Below, piece after piece: positions 37,875 to 50,295 of a DNA stretch of 64,000 nt (positions are counted from its first letter, which is position 1; every line of letters starts with the position of its first letter). Source of the stretch: Eleginops maclovinus (lineage: Eukaryota; Chordata; Actinopteri; Perciformes; Eleginopidae); contig NC_086363.1 in NCBI RefSeq assembly GCF_036324505.1, positions 12,600,653 through 12,664,652 on the forward strand, in the 5' to 3' direction. The notes under the pieces were generated by a model. The model was not told the origin of the DNA. It ran no database searches and saw nothing but the letters and a program-made list of their open reading frames with translations. A program made the position numbers and the translations under genes.

Positions 37875-40800
37875 TCAAGATGGTGCATTGCAAAGAGCCT
37901 GAGAAGCCGTCATTGGAATATGTTAGAAAAAGGAAAGCACTTTAAAATAACACTTAAGTGAAAAAACCTTTAATTCCATGACACTATACTTTACTTTTAG
38001 GTCCTTATTTAGTGGGATAAAATATATAGGAACACGTCATAGTATTGCATGTCTTTTAACTACTTTTAAGTTTTAGTATTGCATGTTTTTTTAACTAGTT
38101 TTATGTTTTATTTTACAGATATTACAGCTGTTCCATCCGCCTGATGTAAATTCATGTACATATGGCATATAGAGACGGTACTTAAATCACATGATGAAAA
38201 ATGTTTGAAAGGTTTAAAAGAACAAAGAGCTAGTTGTAATATACAGCATGATTCACCTGGTGACATATGGTATCCACATGCATACACACAGCCCCATTAA
38301 CACCAAGTGCTTAGGGAATATATATTTGCATGTGGCGACAGTAGCATTCATTGAACAGAAATGTCTCTTCTGCACATCATAATTATAATATGTAGAGAAG
38401 AAAATAATGTGTCTCTTCCTTCCAGCCTCGATACTGCTTTTTCTCTGTTTCGCCCAATAATTACAGCTACAGCTGAAACGGCCTGTACAAAATAATTCAT
38501 TTGCCTATTTTGGTCTGACATTCTCACAACTGCCATGCCCAGATTGATGCATCAACACTCTTTCTCTCTTTCAAACAAACGCATATTCAGGTAGTTCATT
38601 GTCAAGCTACACACACACCTGGTAGGGTGCAGGGGGATGTAGGGAAACGGCATCAGGTAGGGGAGAATGGCAGGTCATTAACTGAACCAGTGGAACATGC
38701 ACCCGGGCTCTGCTGCTCTGACCCATTGCTGCAAAGGAGCAGACAGCAGTGTTATCACACACTCCATCGCCCAACCTTACTAGGCCAATCTGGGGACTGT
38801 ATGAGTGTGTTTGTGTGATACTATCTGTGTATGTGTGTGTGTGTGAATGAGGTTGACCTTACAACTCACACACACTAACCTTGGCTGGCTACTGTGGAGA
38901 GGACAGAGCATGGCTAGTCATGACCTTGGAGCTTCTCAGAGTTCATTATAAAGAGTATCGGTGTTCACACAGTGTGTTGCCTCTTGTGCAGCCTATGGTT
39001 GTGACCTTCGTGCTAGAGAAAGCTGGAGATGAGAGGTGAAAGAGGGAAATTGGTGCACAATGTATGATTACAGATGAAAATGCTTGAGCTTTGTGTTGAA
39101 GCCTTTGTGAATTACAATCATGAGTGTAACAGCCGACACTGCTGTCATTCTGATGGTAAGAAAAATGACAAAGCCAGTTGAGGATTACCGGTCATCAATA
39201 CGCAATATAATTGCTATACACAAAAGAAAAAGAAATGATAGGTTCTGATTTAACATCTTAATTGGGCAGGTATTAATTCAATTGACTGTTAAACAGTGAA
39301 CAAGCTCACAAATGATTTTTTAGGGTCTATATTAGTGAGGCTTTTACCCAACACTTGTCTTCCTCAGGCAAAAAATGACAGTCAAAACAATAAATATAAA
39401 AGCTTCAAGGCAAAATGTGTATACATCATACCAAAACAATCCGTTAAGTATTCACTTAGTGAGCGTGTTGTCTTGGGGCGACTATTTAGATTTTTTCAGA
39501 GACCCTCCAGCCCACTGCAAGGATTTCTGGGCCTCAGCCTCTATAAAATGTAACCGCCAGAAGCCAGATCATTGATGCAAAAAACAAACAAACAAACAAA
39601 CAAACGTGTATAGACAGATGGCGAATCTGAAAAAGCAAAACGCCTGTTCCAAATCTGGAAAGAAAATATATAGTTGGGTTGCACCTAAACCCTTATCCAT
39701 AACAGGATACGGTTATATGCATTTCAGGTGCCACTGAGCCGGGGCTTAATTTGAATTTTGTGTTTACAAACTGCAGCTGATAGAACTCACTCTGCATTTA
39801 AGAAATTCCAGTATGTGGGGGGGGGGGGGGGTGTCCTACAGTAACTCACTCTTTGCAAATGTGCACAGAACAGTTGACTTTAACGATTGCTGTCCATGGT
39901 GCTGAAATCTTGTCCTACTGTAACATCATTATGACGGCTGGGATTTTTTTGTCCTTCAAGGTTTTATATTCCATGCCAACATAATGTGCACATACCTATG
40001 ATAATCTGATTTACTTTATGAACAGGATAGGTTTATAAAGTTATATGTAGTATCTTGTCAGGTCTCTTTGAAAAGACCAGAGATTGATCATTAAACAACA
40101 TAATCACTTCAAAGTAAAACACACCTCATTCTTTCCAATTTAAATCAGGTTGTGAACTTTGTTTGAACTTGTAAAAATAACAAATGGGTGCTCAAGGACA
40201 AAGTGTGGAAAAAGAGTGAGTGTGTTCGAAGCAAAAGGAAACAAAGAAAGAAACAAGTAAAGTTAAAGAAAGAAACAAAAAGAGAAAAAATCAAACGGAA
40301 GAGAGTTGTGTAGAGGTGACGCTGTCACTCTTATGTCTCTGTGCTCTCACCATGAATAAGCAGAAGATAAAGATAATGGTGCTGATTTCACTTTCAGAAT
40401 AAAATAGTCTCTTTATTGTTTGAGAAGATTTTGAAGTGAATGAGATTTTGGTTGTAGTTATGGAGAACAGACAGTGGAAAATTGCTATTCTGAAGTTACA
40501 AGAAGGGTTGAAAATGTGGGCGAGGGTTTGTTTCTGGATTCGTTTTAAAACTTTTCTTTAATCTCACATTTAAAGCACACATTTTAAGGCATTTGTCCAA
40601 TACAAAAATCTGTTGATTCTCTGTGACTGCTGTGAAATTATAGTGGCTGTAAAAATCAATAATTATATGTTTTAGGATGTGTTTGATTGAAAATAGTATT
40701 GTCACCTCTTAAATCGAGCACCTGCTCCTAATTTAAAAAATAAAGAATAAAGCTTGCTGCATCAAATTGTTTCTGATTGAAAACGCAATCATCAGTCACT

Positions 40801-41006
40801 CCGTAATTGCATTTTCATACCGTTCGGTTAAAATTAGAATAATGTGCAACACTGTGTGCATACATCAAGGCTAAATTACCATTAAAGCTGCGCTTGCTCA
40901 TCACCAGGTAAAGTGTTAATTTCAGGAGAATGAAAGAAATGCTCCCAGGGGCCACTCCTAAATGAAGTGTCATGGAGCAAATTAGTGGGCTGGATAGGGG
41001 ATTCAT

Positions 41007-41008
<2 letters not shown>
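37875..41008. other. no recognisable gene; simple repeats
   Basis: Unassigned sequence. An (AAAC)n tract is at about 39581-39605 and a run of about 15 G at 39817-39831. A short TG tract lies near 38827-38844. The 40790-40985 segment has conserved-noncoding-like texture, including CTAAATTACCATTAAAGC, untested. Confidence 0.5.
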
Positions 41009-41037
<29 letters not shown>

Positions 41038-41079
41038 TCCTCTCTCTCTCTCTCACTCACACAAGCACGCACGCACGCG

Positions 41080-41165
<86 letters not shown>

Positions 41166-41170
41166 CACAG
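41009..41170. repeat. (CT)n followed by (CA)n/(CG)-rich microsatellite
   Basis: A CT-rich tract (41009-41054) passes into CA units with interspersed CG (41057-41100), then a pure (CA)n run to about 41170. Long Ser/Leu and Thr/His frames here are artefacts of the dinucleotides. Confidence 0.95.
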
Positions 41171-44100
41171 TCCTGGCTGTCAAAGTCGTCACAAAGCTTT
41201 GGTTTCACCCCGTTCGACCCTTTGCCTTCATGCCATTGTGTGCTCCCTTTCAATTTCAATCTGCCTCGCGGTGGATACAAGCCATTTCAAAAACTGCTGA
41301 GTATATCAAACTTTCTACATGGCTACAGGGGAAGAAAAGTCTGCCCATCAGAAAAAAAGATCTCTGGGTCTTGGAAGATAGGCTGGGACAATGATTAGAC
41401 AATTAACACCTCGAGAAGTGTCACACTTGTGTTGTCTCTGAAGGGTGTCTCTGCAGTTTTCTGTGGGAAAATCGCTTTTTAAAGAACAACATAGATGAGT
41501 CATATCAAATTATATGAATTACGGTGCGTATGAATGATGCAGGAGAAGGTACTACATTAGATGAACCGTTATACATTATGCTTGATGATCATTTCAGCTG
41601 CGTTTTTCTTTAGTCAACATATCCTAGCTTTTTTTTCACGCTAACAGCATGGCTCTAGGGATGGCAGTGCGGTCAGTTGTGTCACCTTTTTCTGACCATG
41701 CTTAAATATTTCAACAACTTCTAAATCCATAACAATCCATATGTTAATATATACAGCTGTGGTCTCGAGAGGAAGAATCCTATGGCCTTTTAGTGATTTT
41801 GATTTAGCTGCAGCAGCAGGTCAAACACTTTCAATGCTGCCAAAATCAAGTCGACAGGATGAGTGCAACTGTTTGGAGTCAATTTCTGTACGCATGGAAT
41901 AACAGCTTGTCCAGTCGGTCAAGGGCCTGAAAACGTTTGTAAATCATCAAACATCTTACCAGTATAAAACCTTTTTGTATAAATCAACAGGTCATACAAA
42001 TTGTAAGATTCTCTAATAGTCCAATCCAGAGTGGCTGGGAGGCTGCAGTCTAGTTCTAATATACAGTATATTGGCCTACACACACTTCATTTTAATATAT
42101 CTACTTTGCCATCCACCGTGTAAAAGGTTAAGGCAGTGGCTGTTTGTTAAGCAAAGATTGTTCTGAAAAACTTTTCCATTTTAATCAGTCAGCTGCTGAA
42201 ACTCTTACACCAGATTTGCTCTTTCACCACTGTTTGCTTTTCTCTGCTCCTCATACTATTCCCCATCTGCTCCTATCTGCAACTGTATATCAGCTACTTC
42301 TACCCCCACCTGTTTCATGATTATATTCTCGCTCATAACCCTCCCACATGCCCACTCGGCAAACACACGCACACTCACATATATCTCTCCTTTCCTGTGC
42401 CTGTCTTAGATTTTGATTTGGGTTCGGCTGGGGCATGTTTGCTCTCTTCCTTGGTCTAAGCGGTCAATGCGGAAAATAGAGCCGGATGGTTGATTATTGT
42501 TTGCGCGATGTATGTGTGGGAAGAAAAAAAAAAAGAAAGGGAAAGATATTGCGAGGATCTATTTCATAGACAGAACCTCCTGGTGGGATATGTGTTCAGC
42601 TTTTCTGTGTCTGGCAGGAGGGTTCATAGCCCCACTGTGATGCTCAAGACTATAGGCGCTGAGAGACTCATCCATTCCCTCACAGCCTTTCCCCATTTCC
42701 AACATATCCCTAGGTTGCCGAATCCCTCCTGTGGCATCAGACAGTGCGCATACACTGTGATTTTAGGTAGGGGGTTGGAAATCAATCACATAGCAGGGTC
42801 TCAGGACATTTTTGAGTGACATGAAAAATCTATTTATGTGTTTGTTGGAAAAGCGAGCTCAGAGTGTTCTAAAAAGCTAGTGAAGCATGTCAGATTTTCA
42901 AAAGAGGTACGAATGACAGCAAAGGGTACCTGAGAGTAAATATCACAATTTGAAACTTGTAGAAGAAAAGCCATAAAAAAAAACCCCAACATGGCTTTGG
43001 GGTTTGGGAATTCTGTAGTATGGGTTTCACACTGAGCCCTACACTTTTGACATAATATTTTAAGAGAAATTTGGATGGAAAGGTTAATAAAAACCAAAGT
43101 AGTTGGCTGTCAAGAACATATTCTTTTAAGGAAATATATTATCCGCTCAAAGGCATGCTCACATATTTATTTCTGGCAGCATAACACATTTGCATTATTG
43201 CATTGTGTGGGGTTTAACTTTTGTATATTGGACTGGCAAAGACCCATCCTACAAGCTAAGACCTGGGTGTGGTCCACCTTACTCATCAAAGCCCGTAGGT
43301 AGAACAAATATTGCCATTGCAGATGATGCACTAGGAAAGACTGATCCAATATGAATCAAATTTGTTACTACATGTCATATTTATTGACAAAATGGTTTCA
43401 ATTATGTTTCCTGTCAAGCAAAAACCAAGCTACGCCCAACGGCTGGAGCAATTTCCCCTCATCAGACGAAGGTTATTTGCCTGCATTAGCGCATGTTTGA
43501 CCGGGCCCTAAATGTGCCAAGAGAGTAATGAAAGTACTAGCTATTCATATGACCGTTTGTTTAGAAAAATACACACCTTTATCCAAGCCCCAAAAGTCCC
43601 TTTATCGTTGTAGGTGTTTTGAATTTCCACTATCATTCAAATAGATGTTTTGAAAAGATAAACTGTATCAGAACGCTGAGCAAAAGCAACCAAACAAAGC
43701 TATTTTCTTCCTCTTTTCTTTCCGAACAATGACCTTTGTGTGGACCCTGTCAACTCCAAAGCCGTTCAGGCAGAGAGCGGTCCGTTGGGGCCACAGTCTG
43801 ATTCTGTGTTGCTGCCAGAGTGCTGTTGCCCTTTTCGCCTACTATTGCACTTCCATTTAAAGCAGTTGATTGTTGTGGTCATGCCCAGGGGTCCTGAGGA
43901 AGAGACATTCAGAGCCCGGCCCTTCTGCTCATTCTAACTGCCCACAGACTGTGTCACCATTGATCGACATTGATACATGAGCAAACTAGAATTGAACACA
44001 GCTGACTCAAACACGTATTTTTAACTTAAAGTCTTGGAGAACCAAATAACCGAAACAGCAGACACGAACCCCCAAACTCAAGGTGTAGTGTGATTGTTTG

Positions 44101-45329
44101 TCTTGAATGGCTAAGAGAAGTAGCCATCATTTCAAAAGACTCACACAAACCTGGCTGAGCTAAGGTTGTTTAGACAATGTGAAATATAAAGTCATTTCTT
44201 CTTCTGCTTTCTCTATTTGTCATGGGCTGTGTCCTTATCTTACAAAGATGGTTGTAGAAAGAGTGGTGAGAGATAAAGTAGGGCTTTCGCTTCAAGCAGT
44301 GGAAAGTAGCAACATCATACTGTGAAAAAGCCCCACATAATTACTGTGACTGAGAAGGAAAAAAAGCATAATTGGTTTCCAACCTTGTGGTTATCTCACA
44401 TGAATATGTATGCCAAGATTTACTTAGAGGATAGCCAATGTTTCTTCACTGGGGGGATATGATGAAAATAAAGACAGAACAAAAAGTGAACTACTGTTTC
44501 ACTGTGGGAGCTCTTTGGTAAAAGTCCTTGTCTTTTTTGAATGATTGTGCAGGACTCAGGTAGTCTTTGGGACATGTTAGATTTGAATATGATCTGCAAG
44601 TGCTTTCTACTCCTTGTGGTAAAAGACCTGATGTCCTAAGACACACCACAACAAGAAAGAAAGACCGATAAAAAGAGGAACAGCAAGTGGAAGATTAGAG
44701 TAGGAAAGAGAAAATGTGAGGAAGCTGGAAAAGAGGAAAAAAAGAGAAGTTGAAAGAGAAAGATAACACTGAATAGAATATTCATGAACGTCCCCTCATA
44801 TTCATTCATGTTCAGCTGCTGGTGATGATGGGACTTTGACACAAGAGTCTTTGCTTTTTGATAAGTATGCTCTCACATGCTTCCACCCCCCACCCCATAG
44901 CTCTTCCATGGCGCCTGCATCTTGGTCCCCTAATCCTCCACCTCCGTTTAGATCCGCAGCTATAGGGACCAAACCTTCCCAAAAGCCTCCAAGGCTCCTG
45001 AGCTGTAGTACTTACTGTGTGTAATATGATCAGGCTGGAGCCGAGCCCTCCACCACTGAAGACAGCCTGCTGTAGAGATTCCAGACCGAAGAAGAGTCAA
45101 ATGTTTCACTCTTACATGACTGACTTATCTGGGTGTGCTAGCAATGGGAAAAAGATGAAACACACCAGTAAATCAGGACAAACCATGAATAATCCCAACA
45201 TGTCTTCATACCACAGTGACAAAATATACATGTTTTGCCAGTAACATATATGACCACTCAAACAAATGATGTGAAACAAAATACAGTGTATTTAATATGT
45301 GATTAACCTTGTGAATTAAAACAACATTT
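41171..45329. other. no recognisable gene
   Basis: Unassigned sequence with only short, unsupported frames on both strands. No terminal repeats were found. Confidence 0.5.
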
Positions 45330-45545
45330 TGTTAATGCAGCAAAACTACTTGGTTAGTAGTTTTGCTGCATTTTTCCTGCTTTATATTTGGTTTTTTATA
45401 TTTAATTTTTTAATATTTTCTGTACATTTTTTGTCAACAATGTATATTTTTTATTTTAGTGTATGGTAACTATATTGCCTTGTTTTTATGCTGCTGCAAC
45501 GTAAAAAATTCCCAAATTGGGAAAAAAAGTAATTCTATTCTATTA
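45330..45545 (+). mobile_element. LINE 3' tail (Rex1-like) with a 16-bp hairpin at its left
   Basis: It ends with GCTGCTGCAACGTAAAAAAT, then TTCCCAAATTGGGAAAA and AGTAATTCTATTCTATT, the same tail module seen inverted at 32489-32699. Upstream it is T-rich, like the corresponding part of that copy. A perfect inverted repeat lies at 45334-45372. No coding domain of a LINE is present, so the copy is 5'-truncated. Boundaries are approximate. Confidence 0.6.
45334..45372. repeat. perfect 16-bp inverted repeat with 7-nt loop
   Basis: AATGCAGCAAAACTAC at 45334-45349 pairs exactly with 45357-45372 around the loop TTGGTTA. The stem does not extend outward. It is too short for a usual microRNA precursor; the cause may be a local snap-back duplication. 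Confidence 0.9.
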
Positions 45546-46043
45546 GGTGAAGGAAAAGACTGACGTTTGGGTTAAAACACATAGTTATGATACCAACATA
45601 AGTACTGAGGAATTTGCAAAATGGGGCGAAGACTGCAAGCTATTTCAGGCAGTCAACTCGAGCACCTGTGATACATTCGCACGTAACATTCCCTGCTGTC
45701 CTTACAACCAACCAACCAACCATAGTCCCCTTAATTTGCCACTCTATTTAAGCTTCCAGATTTGCCTCCATCTGCGTCGCTTATGCTGCTTCTATACTCC
45801 ACATTTCCACTGTTTACCTGCCCCACCACCACCACCCCAGCTTCCACCTGTAGGCTCGGGGGATAGTTATCTAATCATCACTCAATGTTCTATGTAAATA
45901 TGTGGAGTGATGAGGCCCGAGCCTAGACGGCAAACTCAAACTATATACTCCTTCTAATGAATATATTAATGATACAGGTGAGTGGTCTGACTGAACTGAA
46001 CTTCAAATAGTTGTTGATGTATAACTTGGTTCCTCTTTATATT

Positions 46044-46469
46044 AAAGGAGTCCTATAATGCTTTTTGGGGTTTTCCCTTTCCTGTGGTGTGTTATCTAGC
46101 TTTTTGTGTGAAAGTTCACCTCAGAAGGAGTTTCTCTCCCACACACTTCCCCCCCTTCCTGCATATGTTAACTTTTGTAACATAGTGACATCACTATGTA
46201 ACACTCTCGTTCCTATTGGCTAAAGGTCTAACACATTGTACGTGATAGGCTAAGGGGTGGGACATCTCAAAGCAGCGGACTAATAACAACAGAGTCGACC
46301 AGCTAACCAATCAGAGCACAATGGGCTCTGGTTTCAGACAGAGGGGGAAAAGAGGTAGTATGAGAAAAATAAAGACCTTTTTGAACATTAAAGCATGTAA
46401 ACGTGTCACAGTGGAGGCACATAATAGAAATATGAAGCTGTAAATGAAACACTATAAGAGGGCCCCTTT
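46044..46469 (+). mobile_element. MITE-like repeat, about 426 bp
   Basis: The left end AAAGGAGTCCTATAATG resembles the reverse complement of the right end (AAAGGGGCCCTCTTATAG), an imperfect terminal inverted repeat. The inside has blocks I recall from a common fish repeat: CATAGTGACATCACTATGTA, a CCAATCAGAGCA motif, and AGTATGAGAAAAATAAAGAC near the right end. No target duplication is evident. A shorter relative starts at 9364. No protein is encoded. Superfamily not determined. Confidence 0.7.
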
Positions 46470-49400
46470 GACTGATAATTCAAAATGTATTTTGTTTCAT
46501 AATAGTGCAAGAACACCAGGCTACCAGTGGAAGAGTCCTGTGCTTGTTTGACATATCCATCCACCCTAATGTCTTTCATATGCAGACTTCATCCCTCTTC
46601 ATATTAACTCACCTGACTTGTTAGCTTTAGTCATAATTAATGAGCATCACCCACTACGAACATAAGTATTATTAAGCTATTTGCTGAGAGGAACTTAACA
46701 GCTCTTTTTCCCGGTAGGAAGGCTTCACCAAAGCATCTTAGCTGTTCTAAAACCACTATAAATTATTATATCCAATGGGTTATTTCTCAAGAATAAAAAA
46801 CATATGTGCTAGTAAGCTGTGCTGGTATCATAAATAAACTGTATATTGTATTGCAGGAATGAATCTTTTGTGTGTTTCTGCTGCTGTCAGGATGCCTTGG
46901 TGTATTCTGCAAATAGGCTTTGACCTTGACTTTGGTCTTTCTCCACTTTCTTTTAGCCCTTGTAATGCGAAGTTTCTATTTCAGCCTCATCTATAAAAAC
47001 ATAAACTACAGTCAATATTCCACAGACGTTGTTCAAGCCATTTCTCCAGGGATCCAGTGTGGACAAAGGCTGCCACATATCTCAAATGCAAGATGCAAAA
47101 GGTTACACTGTTCTCAGCTACCAGGATGACCCTATATCTAGCATTGCACCATAAAGCCAGGGTTGTTTGGTAATGAGAATCATAGCATGAAAAGATACTT
47201 CTTTCATGCTGGTATCTCGAGTGCCATCAGTCACAGTCTGTTGCTGATGCTTTGGTGGAGGTATGGACTGTATAATAAGGCTGCTGAAGTACGCAGTACA
47301 TACGGTAGAACATAAAGCATGCACACAGGTTCAACAACACTACACAGCACATTTCCAACGTCAGGCTGGTTTTACAAGAGCATACTGTCAGCAAACATTT
47401 TATTGCAAACAGAAGCTAAAGAAACATACTGGAATAAGCAAAGCAACACACATCGTAGGAGCTATTGGATTTAGTACAAAATAATAGTGGCAGCAGATTT
47501 CCCAAATAATTTGTTCTTCTGTATTTGCAAAAAATAACGAGTGTGGGTTGGGGTTGGGTTGCTGTGACAACATTTTACAGTGACTACACCTCATCCCAGC
47601 GTTGTCTACAGAGTGTAATTTTTCTAGCATGATAACAAGCATTCAGTTGTAAATTAATATCCTATCCTTACTAAAGCCCAGTATCCCTTTCAACGGTGTC
47701 CATATTTGACAATTGCACACATTGGATTTAGGTCCAATGGTGTAACGCCAGTGGAAAACGTTTTTTTTGCAACTTGTGTGAAAGTAATCAGACAATAAAT
47801 CGATAGGTTATTAGTCAAGCTTTCCCCAACCTTAAATACACTGTGGTGCCATGCATATATCTCTTACAATTGGCATTGATGGTGATCCAAGATTATGCAG
47901 ATACATCAATCCTTGATATAAACCAGAATTGTATCTTTATTTTTAAATTTGGTAAACCTTTCTTCCTACAGATGAACTATGTTTGTGTCAACACCAAAAC
48001 ACACTACCTTACACGCATAAAACCAATGTACAAAGTCACTGTTGCTTTGAGAAGCCTATTATAATTGGACACTGATCCCATCTTCAACATCAGCCTCTAG
48101 CTGGCTCCCTCTTTACAACACTCCATCCTATTCAACACCCCTTTCCTTGACTCCAGCATTTACTCTTATTCAGTTCCTCTCCTTTGAGATGCTGCCAGCG
48201 TCATTCATGCTGTTTCATGTACACACGTAGCCATGGCAACTGCCGGATAGAGGTGTATAGCATCGTTTAGCTTTTGTTGTCGACATGTTGTTTGCAGATA
48301 AAGGCTTCGGAATTGATGCCATGAAATGACACATACACAGTCATATCTTGGGGGAAAAAAGGCTTGAATTATTTACCTGATCACTTTTGGCTGTATGTCA
48401 CAAAAGATGAGGAGGTTTTACAATTTGTTATATCACCAATAGGTGTTTTAAAAGTTTAGCTGTCAGTTAGCTGGAAGTTTCATGTGTTCAAATAAGCTGA
48501 TATGCCGTTCAGCTTGGTTTGGATCTGTGAATCTTCCTTGCCCACATGCCCAATACCATTCCAACGACTTAAACCTTCACTCTAATGCGTACATGTGTTT
48601 GAATCATAAAAACAGGGAATAGTTTATGGGAAAGATTAAAGCATCCAGATATTTCATTTAGCTGTCCGAGTGTGCTGATGAGCTGTCAGTTCTTTGAAGC
48701 ATCAGATCTCTGCAGGTGTAATCTATTCCTCCCATTATCATCTAGTTTCATCCATAATAGTGATGGCCTGCTCTGAAAGATGAGCCTCTACATGATCGGA
48801 AAGCTGATGAGCTGAAGTAAACCATTTATCTGATTTTTTTTTTTTAGGCTAGGGGATAAAAAAAAAAAAATGAAGCTGGTGTACAAGATATGCTATTAAT
48901 AACGAAGACTACAGAAATGCTAGATATTATGAGACTGTTCTTAGGCCCAACATGTCTTGTCAGGGCCACGAATATATATATTCATCTCCAGTTTCTTAGA
49001 CAGAACATCTGAAACATGGTTGTGTCTAGATTATAACTCTTTATTTGTGAAACTGGGAAAAAATGAGAATAAAAATAAAATGGGTTACCTTATGGACACC
49101 ACAGTGAAACATCACAGTGAGAAAAATATTAGCAATATCATGTGGAATATTGCTTTTTCCACATCGGTAACATTAACTTTTCATTATAATTGCCGATATT
49201 ATTCTTCTTGATTTGACATGTTTTACTTAAAGTATCTGTTATTTCTTTAAGACTTGGTGTTACTTCTTATACACTTCATACATATTCCTTTAATGTTTCT
49301 AATGCTTATGTTGTTTTGGTTTTTGAGCAATCTCTGGCACAATGATTTTCCTTCAGGATTGGTAATGTTCTATCTCAATGCTCAATGCTAGCACGCTGAT

Positions 49401-49522
49401 ATTTAGCCAGTTTAATATTGACCATGATCACCAACTTACAGTGCGTTTGCATCATGGGTGTATGAAGAGAACTGCATACAGCGTTGGACGCTGGGCTCCA
49501 TTCAGAGTTGCTCAGTGGTGCA
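46470..49522. other. no recognisable gene
   Basis: Unassigned sequence with T-run and A-run at about 48835-48870. Frames below 85 codons only. Confidence 0.5.
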
Positions 49523-49530
49523 CAACATTT
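49523..49530 (+). repeat. target-site duplication of SINE, left copy
   Basis: CAACATTT, repeated at 49705-49712. Confidence 0.6.
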
Positions 49531-49704
49531 TTTTTTGGGGGGCTTTTTGCCTTTAATCGGATAGGACAGTGGATAGTGACAGGAAAGTGGGAGAGAGAGT
49601 CGGGGTGGGATCCGGAAAGGACCACGTGTCGGGAATCGAACCCGGGTCGCCTGCGTACGGTGCAGGTGCCCCAGCCAGTTGCACCACGGCCGGGGCCACA
49701 AAGC
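49531..49704 (-). mobile_element. tRNA-derived SINE, minus strand
   Basis: Read on the minus strand it has a tRNA-like head with box A-like GGCCGTGGTGCAACTGGC and box B-like CGGGTTCGATTCCCG. The body contains CACGTGGTCCTTTCCGGATC, then CTCTCTCCCACTTTCCTGTC, and ends AAAGGCAAAAAGCC before an A-run. CAACATTT flanks it on both sides. The body and tail resemble the SINE at 32399-32800, and the type is common in fish. The open frames on both strands here (up to 147 codons) are SINE sequence and not genes. Confidence 0.9.
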
Positions 49705-49712
49705 CAACATTT
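49705..49712 (+). repeat. target-site duplication of SINE, right copy
   Basis: CAACATTT, identical to 49523-49530. Confidence 0.6.
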
Positions 49713-50056
49713 GACTGACTGTAGGTACAAAAAGTACCTTGAACTTCATACCAAAGAGCATAGACAATTGAGTTCTCCTTAAGCTCCGCCTCCTGTCTGC
49801 CACTCTTGGCTCAACCAAATGAATGGAGAGGGAAAGTTTTTAGACCCTATCGGTTTAAACAAGGCCTTTAATAAACCTTTTTTTAACTGGCTAACTGAAT
49901 TACATTCCTTTTTTAAAGTCCCGGGGACTTGTTTGGCTTGCTAACATTAGAATTTCAGATTAGATTAGAGGACAATTACTAAGGCAACAAAATGCAGTTA
50001 GCATTCAGCAACCAGAAGTGCACAAAAGTGCAGTTTTATTCATAGTATAATATAAA
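49713..50056. other. unassigned spacer
   Basis: No gene or repeat recognised between the SINE and the Tc1-type MITE. Confidence 0.5.
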
Positions 50057-50058
50057 TA

Positions 50059-50293
50059 CAGCCGCGGAAAAAATTAAGAGACCACTTCAGCATTATGAGT
50101 TTCTCTTGTTTTATTTTTTATAGGTACGTCTTTTGAGTTAAATGATTTATTTATTTTTAATTGTATTCTATAACTAACAACTGGCAATTTTTCTCTGTGT
50201 TGAAATTCAACACACACCGGAATGGCTGCCATACATGTAGAGATAAAGATTTAAGAATAATTGGGAGTGGTCTCTTAATTTTTTCCGCTGCTG
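50059..50293. mobile_element. Tc1/mariner-type MITE, 235 bp
   Basis: The left end CAGCCGCGGAAAAAATTAAG, followed by AGACCAC, is matched at the right by its reverse complement with about two differences (CAGCAGCGGAAAAAATTAAG). TA flanks both sides (50057-50058 and 50294-50295), the Tc1/mariner target. The inside is AT-rich and codes for nothing recognisable, so it depends on a transposase from elsewhere. Confidence 0.85.
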
Positions 50294-50295
50294 TA

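Noticed and set aside
40815..41398. Overlapping Ser/Leu, His/Thr and Val/Cys frames of 125-143 codons
   Set aside because: They are driven by the CT and CA dinucleotide tracts.
45334..45372. A microRNA precursor
   Set aside because: The stem is only 16 bp and does not extend; known precursors have about 30-bp stems.
49375..49818. Frames of 134 and 147 codons on opposite strands
   Set aside because: Most of both lie in the tRNA-derived SINE at 49531-49704; no domain is recognised.
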